Numbered from the stretch's first letter, positions 51,346 through 60,806 are shown. The stretch is 64,000 nt of DNA from an uncultured Planktomarina sp. (GCA_905182425.1 CAJJBP010000015.1:56001-120000), one strand, 5' to 3'. Notes: a model not told the origin generated them from the letters alone. Program-made: numbers and translations.

Positions 51346-51792
51346 ATGACCATTCGTATTATTACCGCACTCACAACCTTCATCGCTTTGACTACTCCGG
51401 CTTTCGCAGGGGCTACTAAGGACTCATGGCTTGCGGAACCACATCGGATATTCGCCGCCTCTGAAGTGGATCTCAGCGACGTAATTTGGTCTGCTAGGCC
51501 ACTGGTGATATTTGCAAATAGTCCACTTGATCCTACGTTTAGAGCCCAGATGGAGTTACTATCTAAAGATTTAGAGGCCGCCGCGGAACGTGACTTAATG
51601 ATTGTGATCGATACAGAACCTGCTTTTAACAGTGCCCTGCGCAATTCTTTAAGACCCAAAGGATTTGTTTGGGTATTGATAGGCAAAGATGGGAAGGTAA
51701 AACTGCGCAAGCCCTTCGCATGGGACATGCGAGAACTTGGTCGTGTCATTGACAAAATGCCTATGCGACAGCAGCAATTAAACAACAAATAA
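51346..51792 (+). CDS. DUF4174 exported protein
   Basis: 148-aa protein with a Sec signal peptide (MTIRIITALTTFIALTTPAFA, cleavage after AFA) and a thioredoxin-like DUF4174 domain: RPLVIFANSPLDPTF, RDLMIVIDTE and PKGFVWVLIGKDGKVKLRK. The ATG at 51346 has AGGGGAG upstream. It is divergent from scpA and convergent with pccA. A 225-aa minus-strand ORF here is a shadow. Function unknown. Confidence 0.82.
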   Translation: MTIRIITALTTFIALTTPAFAGATKDSWLAEPHRIFAASEVDLSDVIWSARPLVIFANSPLDPTFRAQMELLSKDLEAAAERDLMIVIDTEPAFNSALRNSLRPKGFVWVLIGKDGKVKLRKPFAWDMRELGRVIDKMPMRQQQLNNK

Positions 51793-51858
51793 CCTAGACC
51801 CATACCATCAAACAGATTCGCAGAATGTGAATTAAAGTTTTTGTTTTTGAACATTAAA

Positions 51859-53857
51859 TCACTCAAATTCCATGATAATGTCATCAACGGCGAGGCTTTC
51901 ACCAACCAAAGCATTCACTCTTGTCACAACAGAACTCTTTTCTGCACGCAGAATATTTTCCATTTTCATGGCCTCTACCGTACAGAGCGCCTGCCCTTCA
52001 TGGACTTTATCACCTGCACGGACAGCAACATTTACGATTAGACCAGGCATTGGGCACAACAGAAGTTTCGACGTATCTGGTACAACTTTCTCAGGCATGA
52101 GCCGGGTCAATTCAGCCTGACGTGGACTACAAACAGTAACCCGAAAGTCGGCTCCACGGAAGCGAATACGAAAACCACTTGGACGTTTTTCAACTTTAAG
52201 CGCAATATCCTCACCGTCTAAATTTATTAAAGCCAAGGACTTGCCCGGGGTCCAATCACTCGACACTCGATGGGTTGTACCATCAAAATGAATTGTTGAA
52301 CCGTTTGGATCCGCGGCAATCTTTACAGGGAAATGATAGCCCTGAAGTGAAACAACCCAATCGTCACGAACGCGGCGTTCATGATTGTCCATTCGGCCCG
52401 ATACGCGCGTGCGTCGAATTTCACTTACCCGGTACATCGCAGCCGTACAGGCCGCAATTTGGCGCAGCATATCTTCAGAGAGCTGAACGCCCTCAAAACC
52501 TTCAGGGTATTCTTCTTCTATAAAGGCTGTTGTGATTTTACCTGCACAAAATTTTGGATGATCCATAACAGCCGAAAGAAATGGAATGTTGTGACCGATG
52601 CCTTCAACTTCGAAACTGTCCAAGGCATCACGCATTTTTGCGATCGCAGTTTTACGTGTTGGAGCCCAAGTGCACAGTTTTGCAATCATTGGGTCATAAA
52701 AAATACTGATTTCATCGCCTTCATAGACTCCTGTATCATTACGGACGGCACCAAAATCATTATTCACTTCCTGCGCTGGTCGGTATTTAGTCAAACGACC
52801 AATTGAAGGAAGGAAGCCACGATATGGATCTTCCGCATATAGACGGCTCTCGATTGCCCATCCATTAATTTTGACGTCCCCCTGATGTAGGCTGAGAGCC
52901 TCACCATTCGCCACGCGGATCATCTGCTCAACTAAATCCACACCTGTAATCAATTCGGTTACAGGATGTTCAACTTGCAGACGAGTGTTCATCTCCAAGA
53001 AAAAAAAGTTATGATTTCCGTCAACTATGAACTCAACTGTACCAGCACTTTTATAGCCTACGGCACTTGCTAAAGCGCAAGACTGTTCACCCATCATTCT
53101 TACGAATTTCGGGGGTCAAGAAAGGGCTAGGAGCCTCTTCGATAACCTTTTGGTTGCGTCGCTGAATTGAGCACTCACGTTCATTAAGATAGATACAATT
53201 TCCATGACTATCTGCTAGCACCTGGATTTCAATATGCCGAGGTTGGGTGATGAATTTTTCAATAAAAATACGATCGTCGCCGAAACTACTAGCAGCCTCG
53301 TTCTTTGAGGACTGAAACCCCTCACGAGCCCCATCATCATTCCACGCGATGCGCATTCCCTTTCCACCACCCCCCGCACTGGCTTTGATCATAACGGGAT
53401 AACCAATTTCGTTTGATATTTTTACAGCTTCTTTGGCGTCCGTGACCAGGCCCATGTAGCCAGGAACTGTATTTACGCCAGCTTTCTGGGCAATCTGTTT
53501 AGACGTGATCTTATCACCCATGCTTTCAATTGCATAAGCAGAAGGCCCAATGAAAGCCACACCTTCAGCTTCTAATGCTTCTGCAAATAGACGATTTTCT
53601 GACAAAAATCCATACCCCGGGTGTACTGCCTGGGAGCCTGTTTTGCGCACAGCATCCATTACTTTTTCTATTACGATGTAAGACTGGTTTGCTGGTGATG
53701 GGCCAATATGCACTGCCTCATCAGCCATCTTAACATGTAAGGCTTGCACGTCAGCATCCGAATAAATTGCCACTGTCTTAATTCCCATAGACTGTGCAGA
53801 TTTGATAATACGGCAGGCAATTTCACCTCGGTTTGCAATTAGAATTTTATTAAACAT
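51859..53857 (-). pseudogene. pccA: Propionyl-CoA carboxylase alpha (biotin) subunit, split by a +1 frameshift
   Basis: Biotin carboxylase plus biotin carrier chain. The 5' ORF (53857-53087) has [16 protein letters not shown] and the ATP-grasp loop [13 protein letters not shown], and ends ...TPEIRKNDG-stop. The second ORF (53097-51859) continues with [20 protein letters not shown], the carboxylase active-site segment FFLEMNTRLQVEHPVTE and the biotin motif CTVEAMKMEN. The halves overlap by 11 bases. Skipping one base at GGG-TGA restores an alignment of exactly the homologous length. It could be a mutation, a recoding site, or a sequence error. GAAGGA precedes the ATG. Confidence 0.85.
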
Positions 53858-53868
53858 TTATGAATCCT

Positions 53869-54117
53869 TCAAGTCGCAGACGGACCAGAACCGAACTGTC
53901 TCAAAAAAAAGAACCGGCACTGGCGAAAGCCAGAACCGGTTAAGGAAAGAAAGGAAAGATAAGCAAATGCAAAGAAGTCGATCACAAAAAGAATTATCTC
54001 TAATACAATATGAAGCCCAGGTTCTTCACTGCCAAGGGGTGCCATTAATATATTGCGCACTTCGGCACAAAATCGCGCAATTACTGCATGAAGGTTCAGC
54101 GAAATCATGCCGACCAC
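53869..54117 (-). CDS. Doubtful small membrane ORF reading into a terminator
   Basis: 82 codons starting 12 bases inside the previous ORF. It has one hydrophobic stretch (LHIVLEIILFVIDFFAFAYL), but its last 20 codons are the translation of a terminator hairpin, which argues against a real gene or means that its natural stop was lost. No recognised family. Confidence 0.2.
   Translation of the reverse strand: MVGMISLNLHAVIARFCAEVRNILMAPLGSEEPGLHIVLEIILFVIDFFAFAYLSFLSLTGSGFRQCRFFFLRQFGSGPSAT
53904..53942 (-). terminator. Intrinsic terminator upstream of pccA
   Basis: On the minus strand AACCGG-TT-CTGGC and GCCAG-TG-CCGGTT form an 11-pair stem with a 2x2 internal loop and a short apical loop, followed by CTTTTTTTT. 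It ends about 50 bases before the pccA start, so pccB transcription should largely stop here and pccA probably needs its own promoter or antitermination. Confidence 0.85.
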
Positions 54118-54476
54118 CCCGATGCGAAGATCTGTGGGAAAGAGGCCTGTGCCTTAGCCAGATTTACTTTCAGCAAAGACTCGTAAGACACTGGATTGAA
54201 ATCCTCCTCCGCCGCCTCAATTTCACGTCCAAAGAGCCAAGAGATCCGACCACTATCAAGATTGCCCCGTTGAAAGGGCTCTTCACCAAAATATTCTATA
54301 AGATTATAAAGAAACGCTTCATCTGCCCTCCGATCTGGCGGACGACGATCTGCATAGCGTTCACGGCGAATTATTGGTGAAGCGCCCTTTTTATTTGCCC
54401 GTCGAACAGTAAACTGGAAATCTGTTCCAGCAAGTCTACTCGCGAATCCACGATGCTTTTCCATTTTTAACAACAT
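54105..54476 (-). CDS. Hypothetical protein between pccB and pccA
   Basis: Up to 123 aa, basic N-terminal half and acidic C-terminal half (KKGASPIIRRERYADRRP; RISWLFGREIEAAEEDF; SYESLLKVNLAKAQASFPQI). Starts 21 bases after the pccB stop. An ATG at 54464 is an alternative start. I do not know its function. A small unknown gene at this position occurs in relatives as I recall, which together with its coding-like composition supports it as real. Confidence 0.5.
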   Translation of the reverse strand: MLLKMEKHRGFASRLAGTDFQFTVRRANKKGASPIIRRERYADRRPPDRRADEAFLYNLIEYFGEEPFQRGNLDSGRISWLFGREIEAAEEDFNPVSYESLLKVNLAKAQASFPQIFASGWSA

Positions 54477-54497
54477 TCCAGTTAAAGGGGGTTTTTT

Positions 54498-56029
54498 TTA
54501 TAATGGAATATTATCATGTTTTTTCCATGGGTTTTTAAGAGATTTTCCACGTAAACTTGCGAATGCCCTACAGACACGGCGACGGGTTGAGCCAGGGATA
54601 ATAACCTCATCGATGAAGCCCCTCTCAGCCGCTACGAATGGATTGGCGAAGCGCTCTTCATAATCGCTAGTATGTTGCGAAATTTTGTTGGCATCATTGA
54701 GATCAGATCGGTGAATAATTTCTGTCGCACCTTTTGCACCCATTACAGCAATTTCAGCCGTTGGCCATGCATAGTTAAAATCTCCCGCAAATGCTTGGAG
54801 GCCATCACATCATATGCCCCACCATAAGCTTTACGCGTGATCACCGTTACTTTTGGAACGGTCGCTTCGCCGTAAGCAAACAACAATTTAGCACCGTGCT
54901 TAATAACACCACCATATTCTTGACTTGTTCCTGGTAAAAAGCCAGGAACATCTACTAGAGTTAGAATCGGAATTTCAAAAGCATCACAGAACCGTACAAA
55001 ACGCGCTGCTTTACGGCTCGCATCAATATCCAAACAACCAGCCAGAAACATTGGTTGGTTGGCAACAACACCAATAGTCGTACCTTCCATCCGTACAAAA
55101 CCAGTGAGAATGTTTTTTGCAAAATCTTCCTGAGTTTCATAAAAATCACCCTCATCTGCAATCTTCGTAATCAGCTCCTTCATATCGTAGGGTTGGTTTG
55201 GGTTTGCTGGGATCAAAGTATCTAAACTGGCCTCAATGCGGGATGGTTCGTCAAAGAACGGACGCACTGGCGGCTTCTCTCGGTTACTCAGAGGTAGAAA
55301 GTCAAACAAGCGGCGCACTTCAGTCAAGGCTTCGACATCATTTTCAAAAGCGCCATCTGCAACGGATGACTTTTTCGTATGCGTGATGGCACCACCCAAC
55401 TCTTCAGCAGTCACGATTTCATTCGTAACAGTTTTCACCACATCAGGCCCTGTTACAAACATATAGCTGCTGCCTTTGACCATAAAAATGAAGTCAGTTA
55501 TCGCCGGAGAGTAAACAGCTCCACCAGCACACGGACCCATGATCACGCTAATTTGCGGAACCACACCCGAAGCCATAATATTGCGTTGAAACACTTCAGC
55601 ATAACCTGCCAGTGACGCCACACCTTCTTGAATTCGCGCACCACCCGAGTCACTGAGACCAATGACAGGCGCGCCGTTCTGCATGGCCATATCCATAATT
55701 TTGCAGATTTTTTCTGCATGCGTTTCTGAAAGTGAGCCACCAAACACAGTGAAATCCTGACTGTAGAGATACACCATCCGACCGTTAATTGTACCCCAAC
55801 CGGTAATAACCCCATCGCCAGAGTATTTTTGATCAGCCATTCCAAAATCAACACAGCGGTGTGCCTTAAACATATCAAATTCTTCAAAGCTTCCTTCATC
55901 AAGCAATAAATCAACACGCTCACGCGCAGTCAGTTTGCCTTTGGCGTGCTGTGCATCTATCCGACCCTGGCCACCACCCAAGCGTGCTACATCACGCCGC
56001 GCTTCCAACTCAGTCAATATATTGTTCAT
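54498..56029 (-). pseudogene. pccB: Propionyl-CoA carboxylase beta subunit, frameshifted near its 3' end
   Basis: Carboxyltransferase subunit. The main ORF from the ATG at 56029 (GAGGAACT upstream) has [59 protein letters not shown] and [19 protein letters not shown], then goes out of frame ([14 protein letters not shown]-stop). The next frame continues [20 protein letters not shown] through FANPFVAAERGFIDEVI to KKHDNIPL at 54498. The break is at a GGG run (54784-54786) where homologues need one more G, so a one-base deletion. The lost C-terminus contains conserved carboxyltransferase sequence, so the truncated product is unlikely to work. Confidence 0.88.
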
Positions 56030-56083
56030 AGCAGTTCCTCTTTGTTCATGTTTAACCGCTAAACTCACCAAAGCGAAGTAAAA

Positions 56084-56140
56084 TTTCGCAAATTTGCAAC
56101 TTATTTGCACTAGAGATTTGTTAAATTGAATAATTGCAAA
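56084..56140 (-). promoter_or_regulatory. Candidate PccR operator upstream of pccB
   Basis: Repeated TTTGCAAA-like units: TTTCGCAAA (56084-56092), TTTGCAAC (56093-56100), TTTGCAC (56104-56110) and ATTGCAAA (56133-56140). PccR/ScfR regulators of this family are known to bind tandem TTTGCAAA sequences near their acyl-CoA metabolic targets. Position 55-110 bases before the pccB ATG suits control of pccB, and possibly of the divergent MFS gene. Confidence 0.6.
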
Positions 56141-56180
56141 CTATCTAGACATTTCGTTAAACCGCCAGTAGCGATTTGGG

Positions 56181-57402
56181 ATGATAAACAATTCAACTAT
56201 TAAATTTTTAGACAGATCGACTCCCCCTAGCATATTCACAATAATCTGCCTCTCAGCAGTCGGCGCTTTGGCCATGAACATGCACTTGCCATCACTTCCC
56301 GCAATGGCCGATACATTCAACATAAGCTACTCAGCCGCCACCCTTACAGTTACGCTCTTTTTGGCAATGAATGCGGTATTCCAATTTGTCGTCGGACCTC
56401 TGTCTGATCGCTTTGGACGACGTCCAATAGTTTTAATCTGTATGGCTATTTTCTGTGTAAGTTCTGTTGGTTGCATATTTTCCACAAAATTTGAAATGTT
56501 TTTATTTTGTAGACTAATCCAAGCGATTGTTGTCGCTGGTTTAGTTTTATCGCGAGCCGCGATTAGAGATGTTTACAGCCAAGATCGAGCAGCATCTGTA
56601 CTCGGATATGCAACAATGGGTATGGCTATTCTCCCCTTAGTCGGTCCTGCCGTGGGCGGCAACTTAGAGGTTCATTTCGGTTGGGTAGCTAGCTTCTGGG
56701 TGCTACTAGGCGTTGGTATTTTAGTCTTTACGCTAGCCTACTTTGATATGGGCGAAACTAACAAACAAAAATCATCTTCAATGGCTGTACAGTTTCGTGC
56801 TTATCCTGAATTGTTGCGCTCTCGCCGGTTTTGGGGTTACTGCATCACGGCTACATTCAGCGCAGGCGCTTATTTTGCTTACCTCGGCGGAGCAGGCATT
56901 TGTAGGACGCGAAATTTTCAATCTTAGCCCAGGAATACTGGGCTTCTACCTTGGCGCCCCAGCTGTTGGTTATATTGCAGGCAACGGGCTATCAGGACGA
57001 TTTTCCGTAGGTCTTGGCATCAACAGAATGATCTTAACAGGAACCATTATCACTGCAGTAGGGATGACATTTTGTATCTTACTTTTCTTATTTACAGTCC
57101 CCATTCCCCTTTCTTTTTTTGGTTGTGTTTGCTTCATGGGCCTAGGCAATGGAATGGTCTTGCCAAATGCGACCGCTGGAATGATGTCGGTGCGACCGCA
57201 TTTAGCAGGATCAGCATCTGGTATTGGGGGAACGATCAACACAGCCGGAGGCGCGGCGATAGCCACAGCAACTGGCGCGATCTTAACGCCAAGCACTGGT
57301 ATTTTACCCCTTCTATTGATCATGCTCGCATGCACAATCATGTCGATTATTTCGATTTCCTATGTCGTCCGTCGCGCTAAAGAACTTGATTTCGCAAACT
57401 AG
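56181..57402 (+). pseudogene. Bcr/CflA-type MFS transporter, frameshifted
   Basis: Drug-resistance-type MFS transporter. The first frame (56181-56927) has NMHLPSLPAMADTFNISYS and the motif FVVGPLSDRFGRRPIVL, and runs through seven or so helices to YFAYLGGAG. A second frame then gives AFVGREIFNLSPGILGFYLGAPAVGYIAGN and continues to VVRRAKELDFAN at 57402. The switch is at GGCGGAGCAGGCATTT (about 56893), where removal of one base restores the homologous reading. Divergent from pccB and 40 bases before pccR. Confidence 0.82.
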
Positions 57403-57420
57403 CAAAGTTGAGTTTGCAAA
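57391..57420 (+). promoter_or_regulatory. Candidate PccR autoregulatory site
   Basis: TTCGCAAAC, AGCAAAG and a perfect TTTGCAAA (57413-57420) lie immediately before pccR, the last unit ending 21 bases before its ATG. They match the half-sites upstream of pccB. Direct autoregulation is inferred. Confidence 0.5.
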
Positions 57421-57441
57421 TTTATCGTGTTAGTCAAACCC

Positions 57442-58836
57442 ATGGCCAAACAAAAACTATACGCGGGCACCAAGTTACGGGAATTACGACGCAAGGTTAA
57501 TCTAACGCAGCGTGAGTTTGCGCAGCGGCTGGAAGTATCTTTGCCATATCTAAATCAGATGGAAAATAATAATCGGCCTATATCTGCTTCAGTAATTCTC
57601 GCTTTAGCAGATGTTTTTGGTTTTGATGTCACCGAACTGGCAACTGGGGATAGCGCTCGATTAGTCAGCGATATGCACGAAGTGTCAGTTGATCCAATTT
57701 TTGGTGATGACGCCCCACCTTTAGCTGATCTCAGAATGACCGCAAATAACGCCCCAGGGCTAGCGCGGGCCTTTTTGAAATTACACCGGGTCTACCGAGA
57801 AACTCATGAAAGGCTCGCTTCACTTGACGAGGCACTAGGGCGCGAAGATAGCAGTATGCAATCAAGTCCATGGGAAGAAGTTCGTGATTTTTTTCATTAC
57901 TGTGACAACTACATTGATGCTGTGGACCATGCCGCTGAACAATTTAGCAAAGGTTCCGAGGGGAGGATGTTTGATCACTCAATTGAAGCCCTCAAGGCTA
58001 TAGGAGTTATCGTTGAGCGAAAGGCTGCGTCGGCGCTACGCATTTATGACCCACAGAAAAAAACTCTAACTCTGTCCACCCAAGTGACAGAGTCGACAGC
58101 AACGTTCCAAATCTTAATTCAACTGGCTTTACTCACCCAAAATGATCTTTTGGACGCTACGCTTGACTCAGCCCGCTTCCATACACCTGCTGCGCGAGAT
58201 ATTGCTAAATTGGGACTAGCAAATTATTTTGCTGGCGCCGCCCTTATGCCCTATACAACGTTCCTACTGAGCGCGCACAAAAATAGACATGACCTTGAGG
58301 TTCTTGCAGATAAGTTTGGTGCAAGTTTTGAGCAGGTTTGCCACCGCCTTTCTACCCTCCAACGCCCAGATCAAAGGGGAGTTCCATTTTTTTTCGTCCG
58401 CGTGGACCAAGCCGGCACGATCACCAAAAGACACTCTGCCACCTCCCTACAATTCGCTCGCTTCGGTGGGGCTTGTCCACTTTGGAATGTACACCGCGCC
58501 TTTGAAACACCCGGTCGCTTCCTGCGCCAATTAGCAGAAACACCTGATGGAAAACGCTACTTCTGCCTCGCACGCGACGTTACTAAATCAGGAGGTGCGT
58601 GGGGAGCACCAGTGCGCAGGTATGCGATTGGTTTAGGTTGTGAAATGCGTCACGCCAGTGCTTTGGTTTACACAGATGATCTCGACACCAGCGCCAACGG
58701 CACCTGCGAACCCATTGGGATTTCCTGCCGTATCTGCGAGCGGCGTAATTGCCATCAACGCTCAGTGCCACCCTTAGAACGCGACCTACAGGTCAATCCC
58801 AACAAGCGTGGCATTCTTCCTTATCAAATTAATTAG
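57442..58836 (+). CDS. pccR: Short-chain fatty acyl-CoA regulator PccR (XRE/ScfR family)
   Basis: 464-aa regulator. The N-terminal XRE helix-turn-helix (YAGTKLRELRRKVNLTQREF...YLNQMENNNRPIS) is followed by a long central domain related to the ImmA/IrrE-like (DUF955) region. The C-terminal DUF2083-type domain has a cysteine set (CRICERRNCHQRS). This is the ScfR architecture of PccR, RamB and MccR, which sense short-chain acyl-CoA. The ATG at 57442 matches the family start (MAKQKLYAGTKL); the ORF track begins at an upstream GTG. The gene is intact although pccA and pccB are broken. Confidence 0.92.
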   Translation: MAKQKLYAGTKLRELRRKVNLTQREFAQRLEVSLPYLNQMENNNRPISASVILALADVFGFDVTELATGDSARLVSDMHEVSVDPIFGDDAPPLADLRMTANNAPGLARAFLKLHRVYRETHERLASLDEALGREDSSMQSSPWEEVRDFFHYCDNYIDAVDHAAEQFSKGSEGRMFDHSIEALKAIGVIVERKAASALRIYDPQKKTLTLSTQVTESTATFQILIQLALLTQNDLLDATLDSARFHTPAARDIAKLGLANYFAGAALMPYTTFLLSAHKNRHDLEVLADKFGASFEQVCHRLSTLQRPDQRGVPFFFVRVDQAGTITKRHSATSLQFARFGGACPLWNVHRAFETPGRFLRQLAETPDGKRYFCLARDVTKSGGAWGAPVRRYAIGLGCEMRHASALVYTDDLDTSANGTCEPIGISCRICERRNCHQRSVPPLERDLQVNPNKRGILPYQIN

Positions 58837-58908
58837 AGTTAAGGATTACTTATGTCTTTAAAGTTTTACATATCCTTTGGAAGGAATTGAAAAACTGCCA
58901 AGCATTGA

Positions 58909-59814
58909 TCACGACTGGGCCTTGTCAAATTTTCGCTTCAGGTGTGCTTCACGTATCGTGATATACAGAACCGCACCAATAATTGTCATACCCCCCAAAA
59001 TCACAAAAATATCAATCTGTTCACCAAATAGGAAATATCCTATCGAAACAGCCCATATGAGCTGCAAAAATCCTACAGGTTGGATCACGGTCAAAGGAGC
59101 TGCCCGGAATGCAAAGGTCATAGAATAATGTCCTGCAACCGCAAAGGTTGCCACCATCATTAACATAAGAACCTCAAAGCGATTAGGATCAATCCAAACC
59201 GGAATAGTCAAGGGGATCAGCCCAATTGTAACCCCGACAGACAGCAATGCGACAACCATATTTGCACTAACCAAATCCGTTAACCTCTTAGCCATAAGGT
59301 AGCTAACACCAAAACATAGGGTTGCTCCAAGCATTGCCCAATGTCCATTGGATATCTCACGAAATCCAGGTCGCAAGATTACCAGCACACCGATCACTGC
59401 CAACATAATCGCAAGCCCTCGCCTCAGCGCAAGCTTTTCACGTAGGATCAAAACTGCTCCGATAGTAACAAAAACTGGCGTCAAATATCCCATCGCAGAA
59501 ACTTCTGCCACTGGAATGCGTGCCATTGCATAAAACCAAAGGGTCACAGCAAATGTGTGCAAGAATGCTCGCCCTGCCCCTAGCTTAATTACTGTCCACG
59601 GCAAACCTTCCAGTAACAGCCCACGCGCGACAGGAATCAAAAAAACCAACCCTAATGCATAGCGTAAAAAAGCACTTTCTGATGCTGGTAGTCTTGTACC
59701 AACAAATTTAACGCCCACATAAACTCCGACAAAGCACAGGCCGGATAGACCCATCCATAGCGCACCTGTCATGTGTTTTTGACCTAGCTGTCGTTGTTTG
59801 GTATTTGCTTTCAT
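58909..59814 (-). CDS. DMT/EamA-family transporter
   Basis: 301-aa membrane protein with ten hydrophobic helices in two EamA repeats: LRYALGLVFLIPVARGLLL, ARIPVAEVSAMGYLTPVFVTIGAVLILREK in the first, then FRAAPLTVIQPVGFLQLIWAVSIGYFLFGE in the second. Intact, unlike the EamA remnant at 3.8 kb. Start at the ATG 59814. Substrate unknown; the family includes exporters and importers of metabolites. Convergent with pccR. In the 73-base gap, ATGTCTTTAAAG (58852) preceded by AAGGATTAC looks like a gene start, but runs only 12 codons. Confidence 0.86.
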   Translation of the reverse strand: MKANTKQRQLGQKHMTGALWMGLSGLCFVGVYVGVKFVGTRLPASESAFLRYALGLVFLIPVARGLLLEGLPWTVIKLGAGRAFLHTFAVTLWFYAMARIPVAEVSAMGYLTPVFVTIGAVLILREKLALRRGLAIMLAVIGVLVILRPGFREISNGHWAMLGATLCFGVSYLMAKRLTDLVSANMVVALLSVGVTIGLIPLTIPVWIDPNRFEVLMLMMVATFAVAGHYSMTFAFRAAPLTVIQPVGFLQLIWAVSIGYFLFGEQIDIFVILGGMTIIGAVLYITIREAHLKRKFDKAQS

Positions 59815-60157
59815 TGCGTGCCCTAAGTTAAACAATCCATAGTTTTTAATTTTCCCATCTCATAAAAGATGGGAGGCACAAAACAGTAGTCGAAAACCCC
59901 AATGCAATGTAGATTATCACATGAGACGGGCCGCACAACCATATCAAGGCAATCAAGTTAAGACTTTCTCCAACGACAAAAAATATACCCTCTTCTCTAC
60001 TGACCCTTTAACCTAGGGATACTACGTTTCAGTTTGCCAGTCATAACCACCAATAAAATCAATATTTAAATAAAACTTCTAAAAAGTTCTATAAATAATG
60101 TTATGGGGTTGAAATTACCCAAACTGAAACTCACGGTTTCCATTAATAGATAGAATT
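59815..60157. other. Intergenic region with a stem-loop
   Basis: 343 bases upstream of the EamA gene. CCCATCT (59854-59860) and AGATGGG (59867-59873) form a perfect 7-base hairpin about 40 bases before the EamA start, in its leader. No T tract follows on either strand in the right direction for a terminator. No other ORF, tRNA or repeat recognised. Confidence 0.35.
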
Positions 60158-60469
60158 TTAGTGGGTCCAGACACCGCGACGAAATGTGGAGAAATTCTCA
60201 CCATATCCACCAGGACGAACGTTAACAGAACGCTTTTGTGGATCCTGAACAGACGCCACTATATTGTTAGCTAATGCATATGAGACAGCTTCTTCTTTTG
60301 TTCCAAATGTTATACGGACCTGGGTCTGAGTGTCATCACTGGAAGTCCAGCCCATTAAAGGGTCGATGTTGCGCTGCTCGGAGGGTGAGAACTCTAAGAC
60401 CCATGATTTCGTTAACGCGGTGCCTGATGACATTGCAGTTTTTGATGGCTGATAAATTCTTGCAAACAT
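60158..60469 (-). CDS. NADH dehydrogenase accessory subunit (NDUFS4/18 kDa-like)
   Basis: 103-aa protein of the ETC complex I subunit conserved region family (alphaproteobacterial counterpart of mitochondrial NDUFS4). ARIYQPSKTAMSSG, LEFSPSEQRNIDPLMGWTSSDDTQTQVRITF and the YGENFSTFRRGVWTH end are diagnostic. GGAGGACCTT directly before the ATG at 60469 decides the start over the ORF track start at 60481. It associates peripherally with complex I at the inner membrane. Confidence 0.9.
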   Translation of the reverse strand: MFARIYQPSKTAMSSGTALTKSWVLEFSPSEQRNIDPLMGWTSSDDTQTQVRITFGTKEEAVSYALANNIVASVQDPQKRSVNVRPGGYGENFSTFRRGVWTH

Positions 60470-60691
60470 AAGGTCCTCCATAGTTATTTTGTAATCTCAT
60501 TTTCGAAACACGCAAGAGGCCGTAAGGTATTTACAAAATGATACCTCCAGATCTGTCCATAACTGATCACACTGTAAGCCAATATGACACCCTGCGTCAC
60601 ACCTGGTGGTATAGGATAGGTATATTTGCGGCAAACTAGCCTACTTAGGATTAATTGTTTTTGTTATGAGAGATAACTTGTTCTATCTAGG

Positions 60692-60806
60692 ATTGGCGAT
60701 GACCTACTCTCCCACAGCTTAAGCTGCAGTACCATCGGCGCGACCATGCTTAACTGCCGAGTTCGGGATGGGATCGGGTGTTTCATTGGCGCTATGATCA
60801 CCAAAC
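60692..60806 (-). rRNA. rrf: 5S ribosomal RNA
   Basis: On the minus strand the sequence carries the 5S core CCCGATCCCATCCCGAACTC, and the ends TTGGTGAT and ATCGCCAA pair to form helix I. About 115 nt. It lies about 130 bases after 23S in the rRNA operon. No tRNA was found after it before the next gene. Confidence 0.93.

Noticed and set aside
51237-51914. 225-aa minus-strand ORF
   Set aside because: Opposite DUF4174, which has a signal peptide, a strong ribosome binding site and family motifs; the minus ORF also overlaps the mutase start.
53802-54380. 192-aa plus-strand ORF over the pccA-pccB gap
   Set aside because: Crosses the minus-strand terminator and the pccA start; low-complexity basic translation with no family features.
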